Shown: positions 15,799 through 26,339, counted from the stretch's first letter. The stretch is 64,000 nucleotides of DNA from an uncultured Bacilli bacterium (GCA_934162195.1 CAKPHO010000003.1:20179-84178); one strand, 5' to 3'. Notes: a model not told the origin generated them from the letters alone. Translations and numbers: made by a program.

Positions 15799-18003
15799 TT
15801 TTACTTTCTTTTCTGTTGGTTCATTATCTTCATACCATTTTTTACTTAAATCAACGCCTATTTTCTTCTTTAAGAATAATCTTAGTAATTGAGGTGCTAG
15901 TAAAACAGAAGAATAAGTACCAGCAATTAAACCAATTAATAAAGCAATATTAAAGTTAAATATTTCATGTGAACCAAAGAATATTAATGTTATTACAGGA
16001 ATCATTGTTGTAAGTGTTGTAATAATTGTACGTGATAACATTTGTTTTAAACTCGTATTGATAAGTTCATTAACATCATCCATACTCTTTAGTCTACTAT
16101 TATATTTAGTTTTAATTAATTCTCGAACACGATCAAATTCTACAATAGTATTATTGATTGAATATCCAACTATTGAAAGTACAGCTGCTATAAAGACACT
16201 TGTTACTTCTAATCTAAATAAACTAAAGATTGCAACCATCATAAATACATCATGAATTAATGCAGCTAGTCCACTTATAGCATACATAAATTGGAATCTC
16301 AATGCTACATAAATGATTATTCCAATAAAAGCAATTAATAGTGATAGAATTGCATTCTTAACTAATGATTCTTTAACTAAGTTGGATACAACTCCAATGT
16401 CAGTAGAAGCTTCATATTTTTCTTGTAAATAAGAACCAACGTTCATTACTTCATCTTTATTCATCGATTCATTTACCTTAATTATATAAATATTATCACT
16501 AGCTTTTTCATAACTATAAACATTATAGTTAAGAGAACTCATGTCTTCTTTTATTACTTCTTCAGTTAAATTATTTGTTGTTTCAATTGTAATAGAAGTA
16601 CCACCTTTAAAATCAATTCCAAGATTTAATCCAGAAATAACAAGAGAAACTATACCTATAACAAACATAATTCCTGCAAGTGGTAATGTATAACGGTTTA
16701 ATTCATTAAAATTAAGTTTTCCAAATCTTTCTTTATTACCATTATAACCAATAAATAATTTTTCTTTTCCTTCAAAGAAACCTGTTTTAATTGTGTAATT
16801 AATTAACCATCTTACAACAAATACCATAACAAACATAGTAACTGCTATACTTATGATTAACATTGTAGCAAATCCTTTAACACTACTCTCACCAAAGATA
16901 AATAAAATAAGTGCAACTACTAAAGTAGTTAAGTTACCATCTAAGATAGAAGCGAAAGAGTTTTTATTACCATTTTTAACAGCATTATTTAACTTACTAC
17001 CTTTTTTCAATTCATCTTTAATTCTTGAAAAACTAATAACACTTGAGTCAACTGCCATTCCAATACCAATTAAAACAGCAGCAATTCCAGGTAAAGTAAG
17101 AACTCCACCTACAAGCCAGAATATAGCAAATACTAGTGCAGTATAAATCATAATACCAACACTTGATACAAATCCAGCAAAACGATATAAGCAAATTAAA
17201 ACAACCATAATTAAAGCTATTCCAATAATACCAGCGGTAAATGTTTTACTTAAAGAGTTAGCTCCTAATGAAGCATCAACTGTTTTAGAAGATATTTCAT
17301 CTAACTTTGTAGGAAGACTTCCTGAACTAATTAAGCTAGATAAAGTTTCTGCTTCTTCTGTTGTAAAATTACCTTGAATAATAACGTCACTAGCAAAACC
17401 TTCTCCGACGCTAGCAACACTTAGACATGAAGATTCAGAAGTCCCACATTTATTTCCTTCTTTACTGAATGAATCTTCACCTTCAGTATAGTCTAACCAA
17501 ATAACAATTCTATTGTCACTCATTTCACTTACTTTTTTAGTAACTTTGTAGAAGGTTTCTTTATCTCTTACACTAAGTGCAACAGCAGGTCTTCCATTAG
17601 AATCACTGCCAAGTTTAGCTCCACTAATAACATCACTAGTCATAAGTAAATTATCACTGGTATCCCTAAATGTTAAATTAGCAGCTTTACTTAGTATTTT
17701 ACGAGCTTCTTCGATGTTGGTAACACCAGCAAGTTCAACTCTAATCTTATCTTCACCTTCAACAACAATGTTAGGTTCAGACACCCCTAATGTATCTATT
17801 CTTTTACCAATAGTTTTATATGTAGAAGTAAGTTTATCACTAGTCATTTTACTACCATCTAAACTACTTACTTGGTATAAAACTTCAAATCCACCTTGTA
17901 AATCAAGACCATAATTTACATGTTTAATTGTTGGGATTAGTACTAAAATAGAAGCAACAAAAAGTAGTACTAACAACAAAATTTTTTTAAATATTTTTTC
18001 CAT
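15784..18003 (-). CDS. secDF: Fused protein translocase subunit SecDF
   Basis: 739-residue fusion of SecD and SecF, proton-driven RND-type helpers of the Sec translocon. The SecD half has the N-terminal helix, HVNYGLDLQGGFEVLYQV, a large extracytoplasmic domain and helices from about residue 255. The SecF half starts near residue 430 and includes GLNLGIDFKGGTSITIET. About twelve membrane segments in all, as in other Gram-positive SecDF proteins. It lies 14 nt downstream of the ComN-like gene, probably in one operon. Start has GGAGATGCATT upstream. Confidence 0.95.
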   Translation of the reverse strand: MEKIFKKILLLVLLFVASILVLIPTIKHVNYGLDLQGGFEVLYQVSSLDGSKMTSDKLTSTYKTIGKRIDTLGVSEPNIVVEGEDKIRVELAGVTNIEEARKILSKAANLTFRDTSDNLLMTSDVISGAKLGSDSNGRPAVALSVRDKETFYKVTKKVSEMSDNRIVIWLDYTEGEDSFSKEGNKCGTSESSCLSVASVGEGFASDVIIQGNFTTEEAETLSSLISSGSLPTKLDEISSKTVDASLGANSLSKTFTAGIIGIALIMVVLICLYRFAGFVSSVGIMIYTALVFAIFWLVGGVLTLPGIAAVLIGIGMAVDSSVISFSRIKDELKKGSKLNNAVKNGNKNSFASILDGNLTTLVVALILFIFGESSVKGFATMLIISIAVTMFVMVFVVRWLINYTIKTGFFEGKEKLFIGYNGNKERFGKLNFNELNRYTLPLAGIMFVIGIVSLVISGLNLGIDFKGGTSITIETTNNLTEEVIKEDMSSLNYNVYSYEKASDNIYIIKVNESMNKDEVMNVGSYLQEKYEASTDIGVVSNLVKESLVKNAILSLLIAFIGIIIYVALRFQFMYAISGLAALIHDVFMMVAIFSLFRLEVTSVFIAAVLSIVGYSINNTIVEFDRVRELIKTKYNSRLKSMDDVNELINTSLKQMLSRTIITTLTTMIPVITLIFFGSHEIFNFNIALLIGLIAGTYSSVLLAPQLLRLFLKKKIGVDLSKKWYEDNEPTEKKVKGVNA

Positions 18004-18017
18004 AATGCATCTCCAAA

Positions 18018-18290
18018 CTATTCATTAAAATATATTCTTCGTTCACGAGAGTTTAATTTTTGTCTAACATAACTATCAACACTCCCATTATCTACATTAA
18101 GCACATCTCTTACCATTTCAAACAATAATAAATTTTTAGAACTTGCCCATTTAACTTCCTTTAAATAATTCCAAATATCTTCTTCTCTTATGTAAGAATA
18201 ACCTAAACTTCTCATCTCGCGCATCTTTGTTCTTAAAGCCGGCTTTAATCTTTCATAGAGCTGTTCTAAAGTGGTAAATTCTGTGTTCAT
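18018..18290 (-). CDS. Post-transcriptional regulator, ComN-like
   Basis: About 90 residues, no membrane segment. It matches the ComN-type small regulator family: a helical protein with LGYSYIREEDIWNYLKEVKW and RDVLNVDNG. In Bacillus, ComN affects comE mRNA; whether it does so here is unknown. The start at 18290 is preferred because the upstream in-frame ATG (18302) overlaps the ribosome-binding site GGAGG. It is directly upstream of secDF, a neighbourhood often seen for this family. Confidence 0.75.
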   Translation of the reverse strand: MNTEFTTLEQLYERLKPALRTKMREMRSLGYSYIREEDIWNYLKEVKWASSKNLLLFEMVRDVLNVDNGSVDSYVRQKLNSRERRIYFNE

Positions 18291-18367
18291 ATAGACCTCC
18301 ATAATATTTTTTATGACTCCTACATATACATTATATATGAAAAACAGATTTTTTTAAAGGAGAAACT

Positions 18368-19681
18368 ATGAAAAAAAGCAAATTTATTAAATCTACATTT
18401 ATTTTGCTAGTTGGAGGATTTATTACAAAAATACTTGGTATGTTAATAAAAATAGTTATGACTAGACTAGTTGGTACTGAAGGAATTGGTCTTTATATGT
18501 TAATCATGCCAACTTTTACTTTACTTATTGCGGTAGCTCAACTAGGAATGCCAGTAGCTATTTCTAAGCTTGTCGCAGAAGATAAAAGAAATAATAAAAA
18601 TTTAGTATTCTCTTCTCTACCTGTTTCTATTATTTTAAATGTTTTAATTATGTTTATATTGATATTTTCTAGTACATTTATATCTTCTAACTTGTTAAAT
18701 GAATCTAGAGTAAATCTTGCTATTAAATCTATTGGTTTTGTTTTACCATTTATATCTATATCTAGTATTTTAAGAGGATATTTTTTTGGCAAACAAAAAA
18801 TGATACCACATGTAGTATCAAATATTACTGAAGATATTGTTCGTCTTATAATCGTTATTATTGGTATTCCTTTATTTTTGAAGAAAGGATTAGAATTCGC
18901 CGTTGCGTTTATAGTTCTTAGTAATATAATTAGTGAACTTACTTCCATTATTGTTTTATTTTTCTTTCTTCCTAAACATTTTAAAGTATCAAAAAATGAC
19001 TTTATTCCTAACAGAAGTAATATGAAAGAAATATTTGGTATAAGCTTGCCTACAACTGCTAGTAGATTAATTGGAAGTATCGGCTATTTTTTTGAACCTA
19101 TTATTTTAACTTTCTTTCTTTTAAAAAATGGCTATTCTAATAATTTTATTATAAACGAATATGGTATTTTAAATGGTTATGTTATGCCTTTATTATTGCT
19201 ACCTTCCTTTTTTACTTTAGCTATATCTCAAGCTTTAATACCGGTAGTCAGTAACAGTTACGCCAACAACAATATAGATTATACTAAAAAGAAAATTAAG
19301 CAGGCTCTATTTTTTTCTCTTTTAATTGGTATTCCTGCTACTTTAATATTTATCTTTATTCCAAATATACCTCTGAAACTTATTTATAATACTGAAGAAG
19401 GATTAAATTATATTAAGTTTCTAGCACCTATATGTTTACTTCACTATATTCAAAGTCCTATTAGTTCAAGCCTACAAGCTATAGGTAAAGCTAAAGACTC
19501 AATGATGGGCACCCTTTATGGAATGATTATTAGAACTACTACGTTAATTATTGGGTGCAACCTCAAAATTGGTCTTTGGGGCTTAATCCTTGCAACTGCA
19601 TCTAATATCATATTTGTAACCATATATGACTTAAAAAAAGTAAAAAAGAGCTTAAATATTACTCAAGCTCATCTTTCTTAA
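18368..19681 (+). CDS. Lipid flippase-like membrane protein, SpoVB/MATE-type
   Basis: 437-residue polytopic protein (about 12 helices) of the polysaccharide-flippase superfamily. The N-terminus KSTFILLVGGFITKILGMLI, then RLVGTEGIGLYML, is the SpoVB/YtgP-type signature. These proteins are thought to translocate lipid-linked cell-wall precursors; members of the SpoVB group also occur in non-sporulating Bacillota. Ribosome-binding site AAAGGAGAAACT. The 3' end overlaps the convergent DUF421 gene by 23 nt. Confidence 0.85.
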   Translation: MKKSKFIKSTFILLVGGFITKILGMLIKIVMTRLVGTEGIGLYMLIMPTFTLLIAVAQLGMPVAISKLVAEDKRNNKNLVFSSLPVSIILNVLIMFILIFSSTFISSNLLNESRVNLAIKSIGFVLPFISISSILRGYFFGKQKMIPHVVSNITEDIVRLIIVIIGIPLFLKKGLEFAVAFIVLSNIISELTSIIVLFFFLPKHFKVSKNDFIPNRSNMKEIFGISLPTTASRLIGSIGYFFEPIILTFFLLKNGYSNNFIINEYGILNGYVMPLLLLPSFFTLAISQALIPVVSNSYANNNIDYTKKKIKQALFFSLLIGIPATLIFIFIPNIPLKLIYNTEEGLNYIKFLAPICLLHYIQSPISSSLQAIGKAKDSMMGTLYGMIIRTTTLIIGCNLKIGLWGLILATASNIIFVTIYDLKKVKKSLNITQAHLS

Positions 19682-20288
19682 TAATATAAGTTTTATTTTT
19701 GGTATAAAAAGCATAAAAGACATTATCTAACGTAATATTGTTATCATCAAGTATCTTATAAATCCATTTTTTATCTTTTTTCATATCTTTTAATACATCA
19801 TAATCAATATTACCATCAATAATTATCGGTAATGGATAATCTTTACTATTTTCAAAAACTGATAGTTTACCATTATTTTCTAGCACTGCATAATTTACTT
19901 CTTCAATACTTTTAATACCTTGTTCGCGAAGTTGCGCTATTAAATCATCAATTGTATAACGTAATTTTGTCATATCCTTAAAATTTAATTTACCATCTTT
20001 AATTATAACGATTGGATTCCCATCTATTAATTTTCTTAAACTTACACTTTTTAAAGATATAAAGCTAATACTTATTTGAATTACTACAAGTACTACAATA
20101 GGAATTATAGAAGTTAAGATAGATCTATCTGCTTCTTCTATTGATATAGCTGCAAGTTCTGCAATTAAAATAGATACAATAAGATCAATAATACTTAACT
20201 TACCTACTTCTTTTTTACCCATAACGCGATATACAACAACAATAAAAAAATATAATACTAATGTTTTTACAATAATACTTAAGTACAT
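19659..20288 (-). CDS. DUF421 (YetF-type) membrane protein
   Basis: 209 residues. Three N-terminal membrane helices (residues about 5-80, with VVYRVMGKKEVGKLSIIDLI) are followed by the cytosolic DUF421 domain (GNPIVIIKDGKLNFKDM, then LIAQLREQGIKSIEEVNYAV). The family is widespread in Bacillota. Biochemical role is unclear. Convergent with and overlapping the flippase gene. Confidence 0.88.
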   Translation of the reverse strand: MYLSIIVKTLVLYFFIVVVYRVMGKKEVGKLSIIDLIVSILIAELAAISIEEADRSILTSIIPIVVLVVIQISISFISLKSVSLRKLIDGNPIVIIKDGKLNFKDMTKLRYTIDDLIAQLREQGIKSIEEVNYAVLENNGKLSVFENSKDYPLPIIIDGNIDYDVLKDMKKDKKWIYKILDDNNITLDNVFYAFYTKNKTYIIKKDELE

Positions 20289-20359
20289 ATTATCACCCTT
20301 TTTATTATGTCTTTAGAATATAATCTTATGCAAAGAATAAAATTAATTAGGAGGCACTT

Positions 20360-20734
20360 ATGAATTATTTAAAAAATGTAGGTATTTCTTTTATATATAT
20401 TATTTGTTTTTTACTTGGTTTAACTTTTATTTCAACTTTATTTAATTATATAAATCTATTTGGTAAAACTTTTATAAATGTGTTAAAGGTAATTATTCCT
20501 GTTATTTCTTTATTTGTTGGAGGATTTGTTATAGGTAAAAGAACCGGTAAAAAAGGATGGCTAGAAGGAATAAAACTAAGTTTAATATTTCTTGCTTTTC
20601 TTACTATTTTTAATTATCTAGCTTTAGACTTCTCAATGTCACCAAAAACTTTAATATATTATATTATTCTTGTCATTGCCACTACCTTTGGTAGTATGAT
20701 TGGCGTAAATAAGTTTAAACCAGAAGAAAAATAA
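20360..20734 (+). CDS. TIGR04086-type small membrane protein
   Basis: 124 residues with four predicted helices and the pattern FVGGFVIGKRTGKKGWLEGI, typical of the TIGR04086/YrzE-like family. In other Bacillota these lie near yajC-secDF, and here secDF is about 2.4 kb away. Role unknown. Ribosome-binding site GGAGG, 8 nt before the ATG. Confidence 0.75.
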   Translation: MNYLKNVGISFIYIICFLLGLTFISTLFNYINLFGKTFINVLKVIIPVISLFVGGFVIGKRTGKKGWLEGIKLSLIFLAFLTIFNYLALDFSMSPKTLIYYIILVIATTFGSMIGVNKFKPEEK

Positions 20735-20756
20735 AAGGTCGCCCTTTTATTTTTTT
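20726..20756. terminator. Bidirectional terminator between TIGR04086 gene and histidine kinase
   Basis: AAAATAAAAGG/CCTTTTATTTT hairpin with T-runs on both sides, between convergent genes. Confidence 0.8.
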
Positions 20757-22552
20757 AGATATTTCTTTAATACTTCATCTAGTTCATCTTTATTAATAGG
20801 TTTTGCTAAATAATCATTAAATCCTAATTTTAGATATTGTTCTTTCATTCCTGATAAAGCATTAGCTGTAAGCGCTACTACAGGAGTTTTAAAGCCTTCA
20901 ATTTCTTTTAATTTAGCAAACGTTTCTTTACCATTCATTTCTGGCATCATATCATCCATTAATATTAAATCAAAATATTCATGATCATTAATAAGATCTA
21001 AGCAGTTTTGTCCGCTAGCAACTAGTGTTGTCATAATATTATATTTTTTTAATAGTTTATCAATTATTTTTAAATTTAAGTCATTATCATCAACAACTAA
21101 AACATGACTACCATGATAACTAGCAAGAGTACTATCTTCTTTTTTCTCTTCCTCTTTACCATATAATTCAACTATTTTTTGATTTAAATAAACAGTAAAT
21201 TTAGAACCCTCTCCATACTTACTTTGTACTACTATCTTACCACCCATCATATCAACTAAGGCTTTTGTTATAGCAAGTCCTAATCCAGTACCCTCAATAG
21301 TTGTATTACGATCTTCATCTAAACGATTAAATTTAGTAAACAAGCTATCTATCTTATCTGGACGAATACCACGTCCTGTGTCTTCTACTGATATTACTAA
21401 AGAGCATATATTATCTTTATTGATGCAATTAACAGAAAAATCAATACTTCCTTTTTCTGTATATTTAACCGCATTAGTTAAGATATTAGTAATAATTTGT
21501 TTAACCTTACCAATATCACCATACATAACACCTGGAATATCGGTAGCAAAGTGTGTTTTTAAAACAAGGTCTTTATCACCAATACGAGGAATCATAAGTT
21601 TAGCAAGTGAATTAAGTTCTGGAAGCAAACTATAATTTTTATTTATTATTTCCATCTTATTAGCTTCTATTTTTGATATATCTAAAATACCATTTACTAT
21701 CTCTAATAAGTTATTACTAGCCATAACGACATTAGCCGCATCTTCTTTTGCTTCATCTAATGTTTTATCTGTAATAATACATTCACTAAATCCTACTATA
21801 GCATTTAATGGTGTTCTTATTTCATGACTCATACTACTTAGGAAATCACTCTTGGCACGATTTGCTTTCTCTGCATAATCTTTTGCGAACTGTAATTCTT
21901 TCATCATTTTAACATCTGGATTTTCAATAGTGAAATACATTACAAGTAGAACAAATCCCTCCATAGTTGTTATTAGTGTAAATGAAGGATAAATTCTTTG
22001 GATTATTGATGTTAAAACTAATCCTCCAAGTAATATAAACAATGATAAATAATTTCCTAACGCAACTTTTTTTATATTTCTTATCATATAAAATAATGAT
22101 ATTAATATTGCAATACCAGAACTAACATAAACAGAAATTATTGCTGGGCCTGTTGAGTAACCAGTATATATTTCAATTGGTAAAAACATTGCTAATAAAC
22201 TTGAAATTATTAAGACAATTATACTAAATGTAATATACTTCTTTTTCTTTTCTCTATATTTTTTACTACCCAAGGAAATTGTCATGACATAATTTAAAAA
22301 TAAATAAACAAATCCTACTAAATAAATTAAATATAAACGGTTAAAAATTATTGATAGAAAGTTAGTTGTACCTACTACATTACCAAAAATTATACATCCG
22401 AATTCTATAAAAAGTCCTACTAAATTTAAAATTAAAAGATAACCAAATATTTTTAATTCAGGTGTATCAATATGTTTTTTTCTAATAAAATTAAAATTTA
22501 AAAACGAAATATATACAATACTTAATATAACAAATTGTAAGCTATTTTTCAT
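20747..22552 (-). CDS. Hybrid sensor histidine kinase with receiver domain
   Basis: 601 residues. The N-terminal half (residues about 5-210) holds seven or eight membrane helices as the sensor. A short coiled segment leads to HisKA with phospho-acceptor FLSSMSHEIRTPLN. The HATPase domain has DTGRGIRPDKIDSLF and GTGLGLAITKALVDMMGG. The receiver domain (about 480-601) has LVVDDNDLN and phospho-acceptor Asp in LILMDDMMPEMNG. No DNA-binding output regulator is adjacent, so phosphotransfer partners must be elsewhere. Hybrid kinases are uncommon in low-GC Gram-positives with small genomes. Stimulus unknown. Confidence 0.92.
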   Translation of the reverse strand: MKNSLQFVILSIVYISFLNFNFIRKKHIDTPELKIFGYLLILNLVGLFIEFGCIIFGNVVGTTNFLSIIFNRLYLIYLVGFVYLFLNYVMTISLGSKKYREKKKKYITFSIIVLIISSLLAMFLPIEIYTGYSTGPAIISVYVSSGIAILISLFYMIRNIKKVALGNYLSLFILLGGLVLTSIIQRIYPSFTLITTMEGFVLLVMYFTIENPDVKMMKELQFAKDYAEKANRAKSDFLSSMSHEIRTPLNAIVGFSECIITDKTLDEAKEDAANVVMASNNLLEIVNGILDISKIEANKMEIINKNYSLLPELNSLAKLMIPRIGDKDLVLKTHFATDIPGVMYGDIGKVKQIITNILTNAVKYTEKGSIDFSVNCINKDNICSLVISVEDTGRGIRPDKIDSLFTKFNRLDEDRNTTIEGTGLGLAITKALVDMMGGKIVVQSKYGEGSKFTVYLNQKIVELYGKEEEKKEDSTLASYHGSHVLVVDDNDLNLKIIDKLLKKYNIMTTLVASGQNCLDLINDHEYFDLILMDDMMPEMNGKETFAKLKEIEGFKTPVVALTANALSGMKEQYLKLGFNDYLAKPINKDELDEVLKKYLKK

Positions 22553-22595
22553 ACACTATCACCATATAAATTATATCATGAATAAGTTAAATGTC

Positions 22596-22627
22596 AAAAA
22601 AAATAGTCTCTAAAATAGAAACTATTT
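22596..22627 (-). terminator. Terminator after the AMP-forming ligase gene
   Basis: Imperfect stem AATAGTTTCT/AGACTATT with a long T-run on the minus strand, directly after the stop at 22632. Confidence 0.7.
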
Positions 22628-22631
22628 ATTG

Positions 22632-24575
22632 TTATTTGTTTAAAGTTTTAACTTTTTCCTTTGTTTTATTTGAAACAGCATCTTTCGCACTAATGCATTT
22701 TTCAGAAACGCCTTCTTCAATCAATGCTTTAAAAGCTCTTTTTAAAGTTGCTGTAACGGGAAAAGACTCTTGTGATGAACGAACTCTAAAATACAATTTG
22801 TCCAAAATATCTTCACCAAATTCATTTTTACAACGTAATGCGGCGCCTCTTAAAACTTCTTCTTCATTAAATGGCTCTTGAAATTGTTGCTCAATATGTG
22901 CAACATAAACTGTTTGTCCATTAAATGTTGAATTAACTACTTCACAAGACATAATTTTTTTTGTGTCTTTTAATATTTCAGTAGCTATTTTATAATTAGG
23001 AATACTTCCATCCATTTTGCTTACTCTACCTTTAACGTAAACATATCCATTTTTATCTACCCAACCATAGGTATTCAAATTTTCCCAATCATTACCATCT
23101 TTATCTTTAATAAAGAATTCCTTATCTCCTTCTGGATTTTTACGATATCCGTGCATAGTACAAGGAGATTTAGCAACTAATTTACCAGGTTCACCAGGTT
23201 CACACAAAGACATATCATCACGAAGTGCAGCAACTTTTACCATTCCATAAGTCCCCATACCCACTTGACCTTTGATCTTCATATTTTTTAATTTAAGTTT
23301 TTGTAAAGACCTATACATAGTTATAAATATACCGCCATGTTCACTATCTCCACCAGCAATACTCATACATACTATAGAGAATGGTGTTTTAGTAACATTT
23401 GTGCCTGCTTTTACTTTCTTAAACCATTTATTTAAAGCTTTATCTTCATTTGCTTCTTCCGGTTCTCCAATACACATAGGAGCAATTAAATCAGGAAACT
23501 TAAAATTAGCATATTGTGGATCTGTCATTTGCTTTTTCATATTATATATCCATACAGTTCTTGAAGTTAAACAAATATTTGCTTTATTAATAAGCATACT
23601 CCACATAATAAAATCTTTATCATTTATTGGCTCTAGTGCAACATTGCCACCTTGCATAAATACATCAGAAACCGCAGACATGAAATCTGTATCTGACATT
23701 GTTCTAACAAAAGCAAGCATAGTCATTCCTTTCATTGAAGGAATGTGAGATACTTCTGGATCATGATATCTTCCCATTGTAATATAACTTCTATTTCCAT
23801 GTTCCAAACCTTTTGGTTTGTTTGAAAGTGTGGAACCACTTGTATATGTAACTGTAAAGCCATCATTTAGACCTGTATTTTCAAAAACACAATTACTATA
23901 TTTTTCCCCTTCTTTTAGGAAACTATCAAGTCCCATTACATTTTCTAATTCAGATAAACATTTATTATAGTTTTCTTTATTTAATTGATAAAATTTATCT
24001 GTAACAAATGAAAATTTATTATCACCATTTATTGAATATTCTAATGGCATAGTAATTATTTTTTTGTGATCCATTACTCTTTTCAAAGTTGGAGTAAATT
24101 CTTCTAAATTTTTATCACTTACAAAAATTAAAGGAGAATTTGCATCATTGATAATATCACACAAATAATCTTGATCCATATCTGCTGCTAACAAATTTAC
24201 TTTAGCGCCAATTATACTTGCTGCTCCCATAATAAATGGGAATTCTGGAACATTTTCTATACAGCAAATGAATTCATCGCCTTTTTTTACGCCTTGTTGT
24301 TTTAAAGCTTTTGCATAACGATACGATTGAATAAAGAAGTCAGAATAAGTAAATTTATGTCCGCGATATTTAATTGCAGTTTTATCCATATCATTTTTTC
24401 TTCTGTTGTATACTTCTTTTATCCATGAATGATTTCTATTTTGATCAATGTCCTGTAAAATAGCTTTGTCAATATCGCTATAACCATCTAGATTATATGG
24501 TTTATCACATGGTTGTGATGGTAATTGTTCTATTTCTTCTACAAATTTTTTCAATAATAAACTATTATCTTCCAT
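22632..24575 (-). CDS. AMP-dependent synthetase/ligase (acyl-adenylating)
   Basis: About 647-residue ANL-superfamily enzyme that activates a carboxylate as acyl-AMP. The P-loop-like motif FTVTYTSGSTLSNKPKGLEH and the later GYRKNPEGDKEFF and WVDKNGYVYVKGR stretches are visible. The C-terminal Lys region is ATLKRAFKALIEEG. The substrate (fatty acid, aromatic acid or an amino acid on a carrier) cannot be judged; no carrier protein or NRPS gene is adjacent. Start at 24575 follows AAGGGGTG; the earlier in-frame ATG lacks one. It is a single-gene unit. Confidence 0.85.
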   Translation of the reverse strand: MEDNSLLLKKFVEEIEQLPSQPCDKPYNLDGYSDIDKAILQDIDQNRNHSWIKEVYNRRKNDMDKTAIKYRGHKFTYSDFFIQSYRYAKALKQQGVKKGDEFICCIENVPEFPFIMGAASIIGAKVNLLAADMDQDYLCDIINDANSPLIFVSDKNLEEFTPTLKRVMDHKKIITMPLEYSINGDNKFSFVTDKFYQLNKENYNKCLSELENVMGLDSFLKEGEKYSNCVFENTGLNDGFTVTYTSGSTLSNKPKGLEHGNRSYITMGRYHDPEVSHIPSMKGMTMLAFVRTMSDTDFMSAVSDVFMQGGNVALEPINDKDFIMWSMLINKANICLTSRTVWIYNMKKQMTDPQYANFKFPDLIAPMCIGEPEEANEDKALNKWFKKVKAGTNVTKTPFSIVCMSIAGGDSEHGGIFITMYRSLQKLKLKNMKIKGQVGMGTYGMVKVAALRDDMSLCEPGEPGKLVAKSPCTMHGYRKNPEGDKEFFIKDKDGNDWENLNTYGWVDKNGYVYVKGRVSKMDGSIPNYKIATEILKDTKKIMSCEVVNSTFNGQTVYVAHIEQQFQEPFNEEEVLRGAALRCKNEFGEDILDKLYFRVRSSQESFPVTATLKRAFKALIEEGVSEKCISAKDAVSNKTKEKVKTLNK

Positions 24576-24729
24576 ATAAACACACCCCTTAGTTACTACG
24601 TATTCTAGCATATTTTATGATTTTTGGCAAATTTTTCTTTTTCTCTCTTTTTCAAATAAACTTGTGATTTATGTAAGGTTTTATTTGCAAACTAAAACAT
24701 AATAGTCTATTATATTTATAGGTGGTTTT

Positions 24730-25512
24730 ATGAACGAAAAGAATTTGATAGATTATTATAATAAATTTAATGAGGATAAAAGATTAACAAGAAGACATGG
24801 TATTGTTGAATATGAAACTGCTATGAAATATATTCATAAATATTTAAAAAAGATAGATAATCCTAAAATATGTGATATTGGCGCTGGTACCGGAAAATAC
24901 TCTATTGCTCTTGCAAATGAAGGGTATGATGTTACCGCTGTTGAACTAGTTAAACATAATTTAATGACTTTAAAAAATAATAGCAATAAAGTTACTGCTA
25001 TTCTAGGAAACGCTACTAATTTAAAGATGTTAAGGGATAACACTTTTGATATGGTGCTATTATTTGGTCCTATGTATCACTTAATATCTGATGATGATAA
25101 GATTAAAGCTTTAAATGAAGCCAAAAGAATTACTAAGCAAGATGGATATATATTAATAAGCTATTATATGAATGAGTATGCACTTATTAAGCATGGCTTT
25201 ATCGATAAAAATATAAAAGATTCTTTAAAGAATAATTTAATAGATGAGAAGTTTCATATTACACCTAAAGATGATGATCTATATAGCATGGTTAGATTAG
25301 AAGATATTAATAAATATAAGAAAATTACTAATTTAAAAAGAGTTAAAATATTAGCACAAGATGGTCCTACTGACTATATAAGAAGAAGTATAAATGAACT
25401 TGATGAAGAAGAATTTGACTTATATTTAAAATATCATTTATCTATGTGTGAAAGAAAGGAACTCTTAGGTGCTTCATCTCATGTTTTAGACATATTAAAA
25501 AAGGAAAGCTAA
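24730..25512 (+). CDS. Class I SAM-dependent methyltransferase
   Basis: 260 residues with the Rossmann-fold SAM motif ICDIGAGTGKYSIALA (about residue 45), the acidic strand end VTAVEL, and the motif II-like FDMVLLFGPMYHL. The substrate is unknown; small-molecule methylation is the default guess for this UbiE/BioC-like group. Ribosome-binding site AGGTGG. It ends convergently at a shared terminator. Confidence 0.85.
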   Translation: MNEKNLIDYYNKFNEDKRLTRRHGIVEYETAMKYIHKYLKKIDNPKICDIGAGTGKYSIALANEGYDVTAVELVKHNLMTLKNNSNKVTAILGNATNLKMLRDNTFDMVLLFGPMYHLISDDDKIKALNEAKRITKQDGYILISYYMNEYALIKHGFIDKNIKDSLKNNLIDEKFHITPKDDDLYSMVRLEDINKYKKITNLKRVKILAQDGPTDYIRRSINELDEEEFDLYLKYHLSMCERKELLGASSHVLDILKKES

Positions 25513-25527
25513 CTTTCCTTTTTTAGT
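25497..25527. terminator. Bidirectional terminator, methyltransferase/phosphoesterase
   Basis: AAAAAAGGAAAG-CTAA-CTTTCCTTTTTT perfect hairpin between convergent genes; both stop codons lie inside it. Confidence 0.85.
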
Positions 25528-26339
25528 TCAATTAATACAACTTCTGGTTTAAATAAAAAGTCTAAGTTATTTATTCTGCTAGTATGAGATAGCTTTGTCA
25601 CACCCGAAGAAACAACAATATTGATAGTATCTTTAACAATATGACCATAAGCGTCGTTAAGAAAAAATCTTTTTTTATCTGGACTAATAAATACTCTATT
25701 CTTTAGATATTTTTGAAATATTGTAGGAGTCATTCCGCCGTGTGTATGACCGCATAATACTAAATCAATATCTTTCAGGTTTTTAATTACCTCGTTTCGA
25801 GTAACAGAAAGAGGACTATGGCAGATTAAAATATTATATTTATTATGATTGATTTTTTTAATATTATTAAACACATTGATAAAATCTAAAAAGTTTTCAT
25901 TATTTTCATAATAGTGACTAAATCCTAAATTTATACCTATAAAACAAATATCATCTATAACTTTAGTTTCATTATCCAATAAATAAACATTTCTAATACG
26001 TTTTATTTTATTAAACAATTCTTCATTATAAAAATATGTCTTTTCTTTTCCTTTAATAGTAATATCATGATTACCTAAAGACATAATTACTTTTCCTATC
26101 TTCGAAAGTTTCTTTAGAAAGAAAACAAATAAATCTTCTTCTAAAACTTTAGCTTCATCTATAAAATCTCCAGTTATGCAAATATAATTAGGATTTAAGA
26201 TTTTAATTTGATTATAAATACTTTCTAATTTTTTTAAATCATGACGACTATAATAATGTATATCAGAAATTAAAACTATTTTCTTATTAATTGTACTTTT
26301 TATTTCATAGTTAGTTATTTTTATGTTTGCCACTTTCAT
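25509..26339 (-). CDS. Metallophosphoesterase, calcineurin-like
   Basis: 276 residues with the complete di-metal motif set: ISDIHYYSRHD, ITGDFID, LGNHDI, CHSPL and GHTHGG. Resembles YkuE/YaeI-type membrane-associated phosphohydrolases; substrate unknown. The first ATG (26339) is only 2 nt from GAGGAG, while a GTG two codons later (26333) has an 8-nt spacing and is an alternative start. It overlaps the end of tgt by 29 nt, so the two are coupled. Confidence 0.88.
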   Translation of the reverse strand: MKVANIKITNYEIKSTINKKIVLISDIHYYSRHDLKKLESIYNQIKILNPNYICITGDFIDEAKVLEEDLFVFFLKKLSKIGKVIMSLGNHDITIKGKEKTYFYNEELFNKIKRIRNVYLLDNETKVIDDICFIGINLGFSHYYENNENFLDFINVFNNIKKINHNKYNILICHSPLSVTRNEVIKNLKDIDLVLCGHTHGGMTPTIFQKYLKNRVFISPDKKRFFLNDAYGHIVKDTINIVVSSGVTKLSHTSRINNLDFLFKPEVVLIELKKES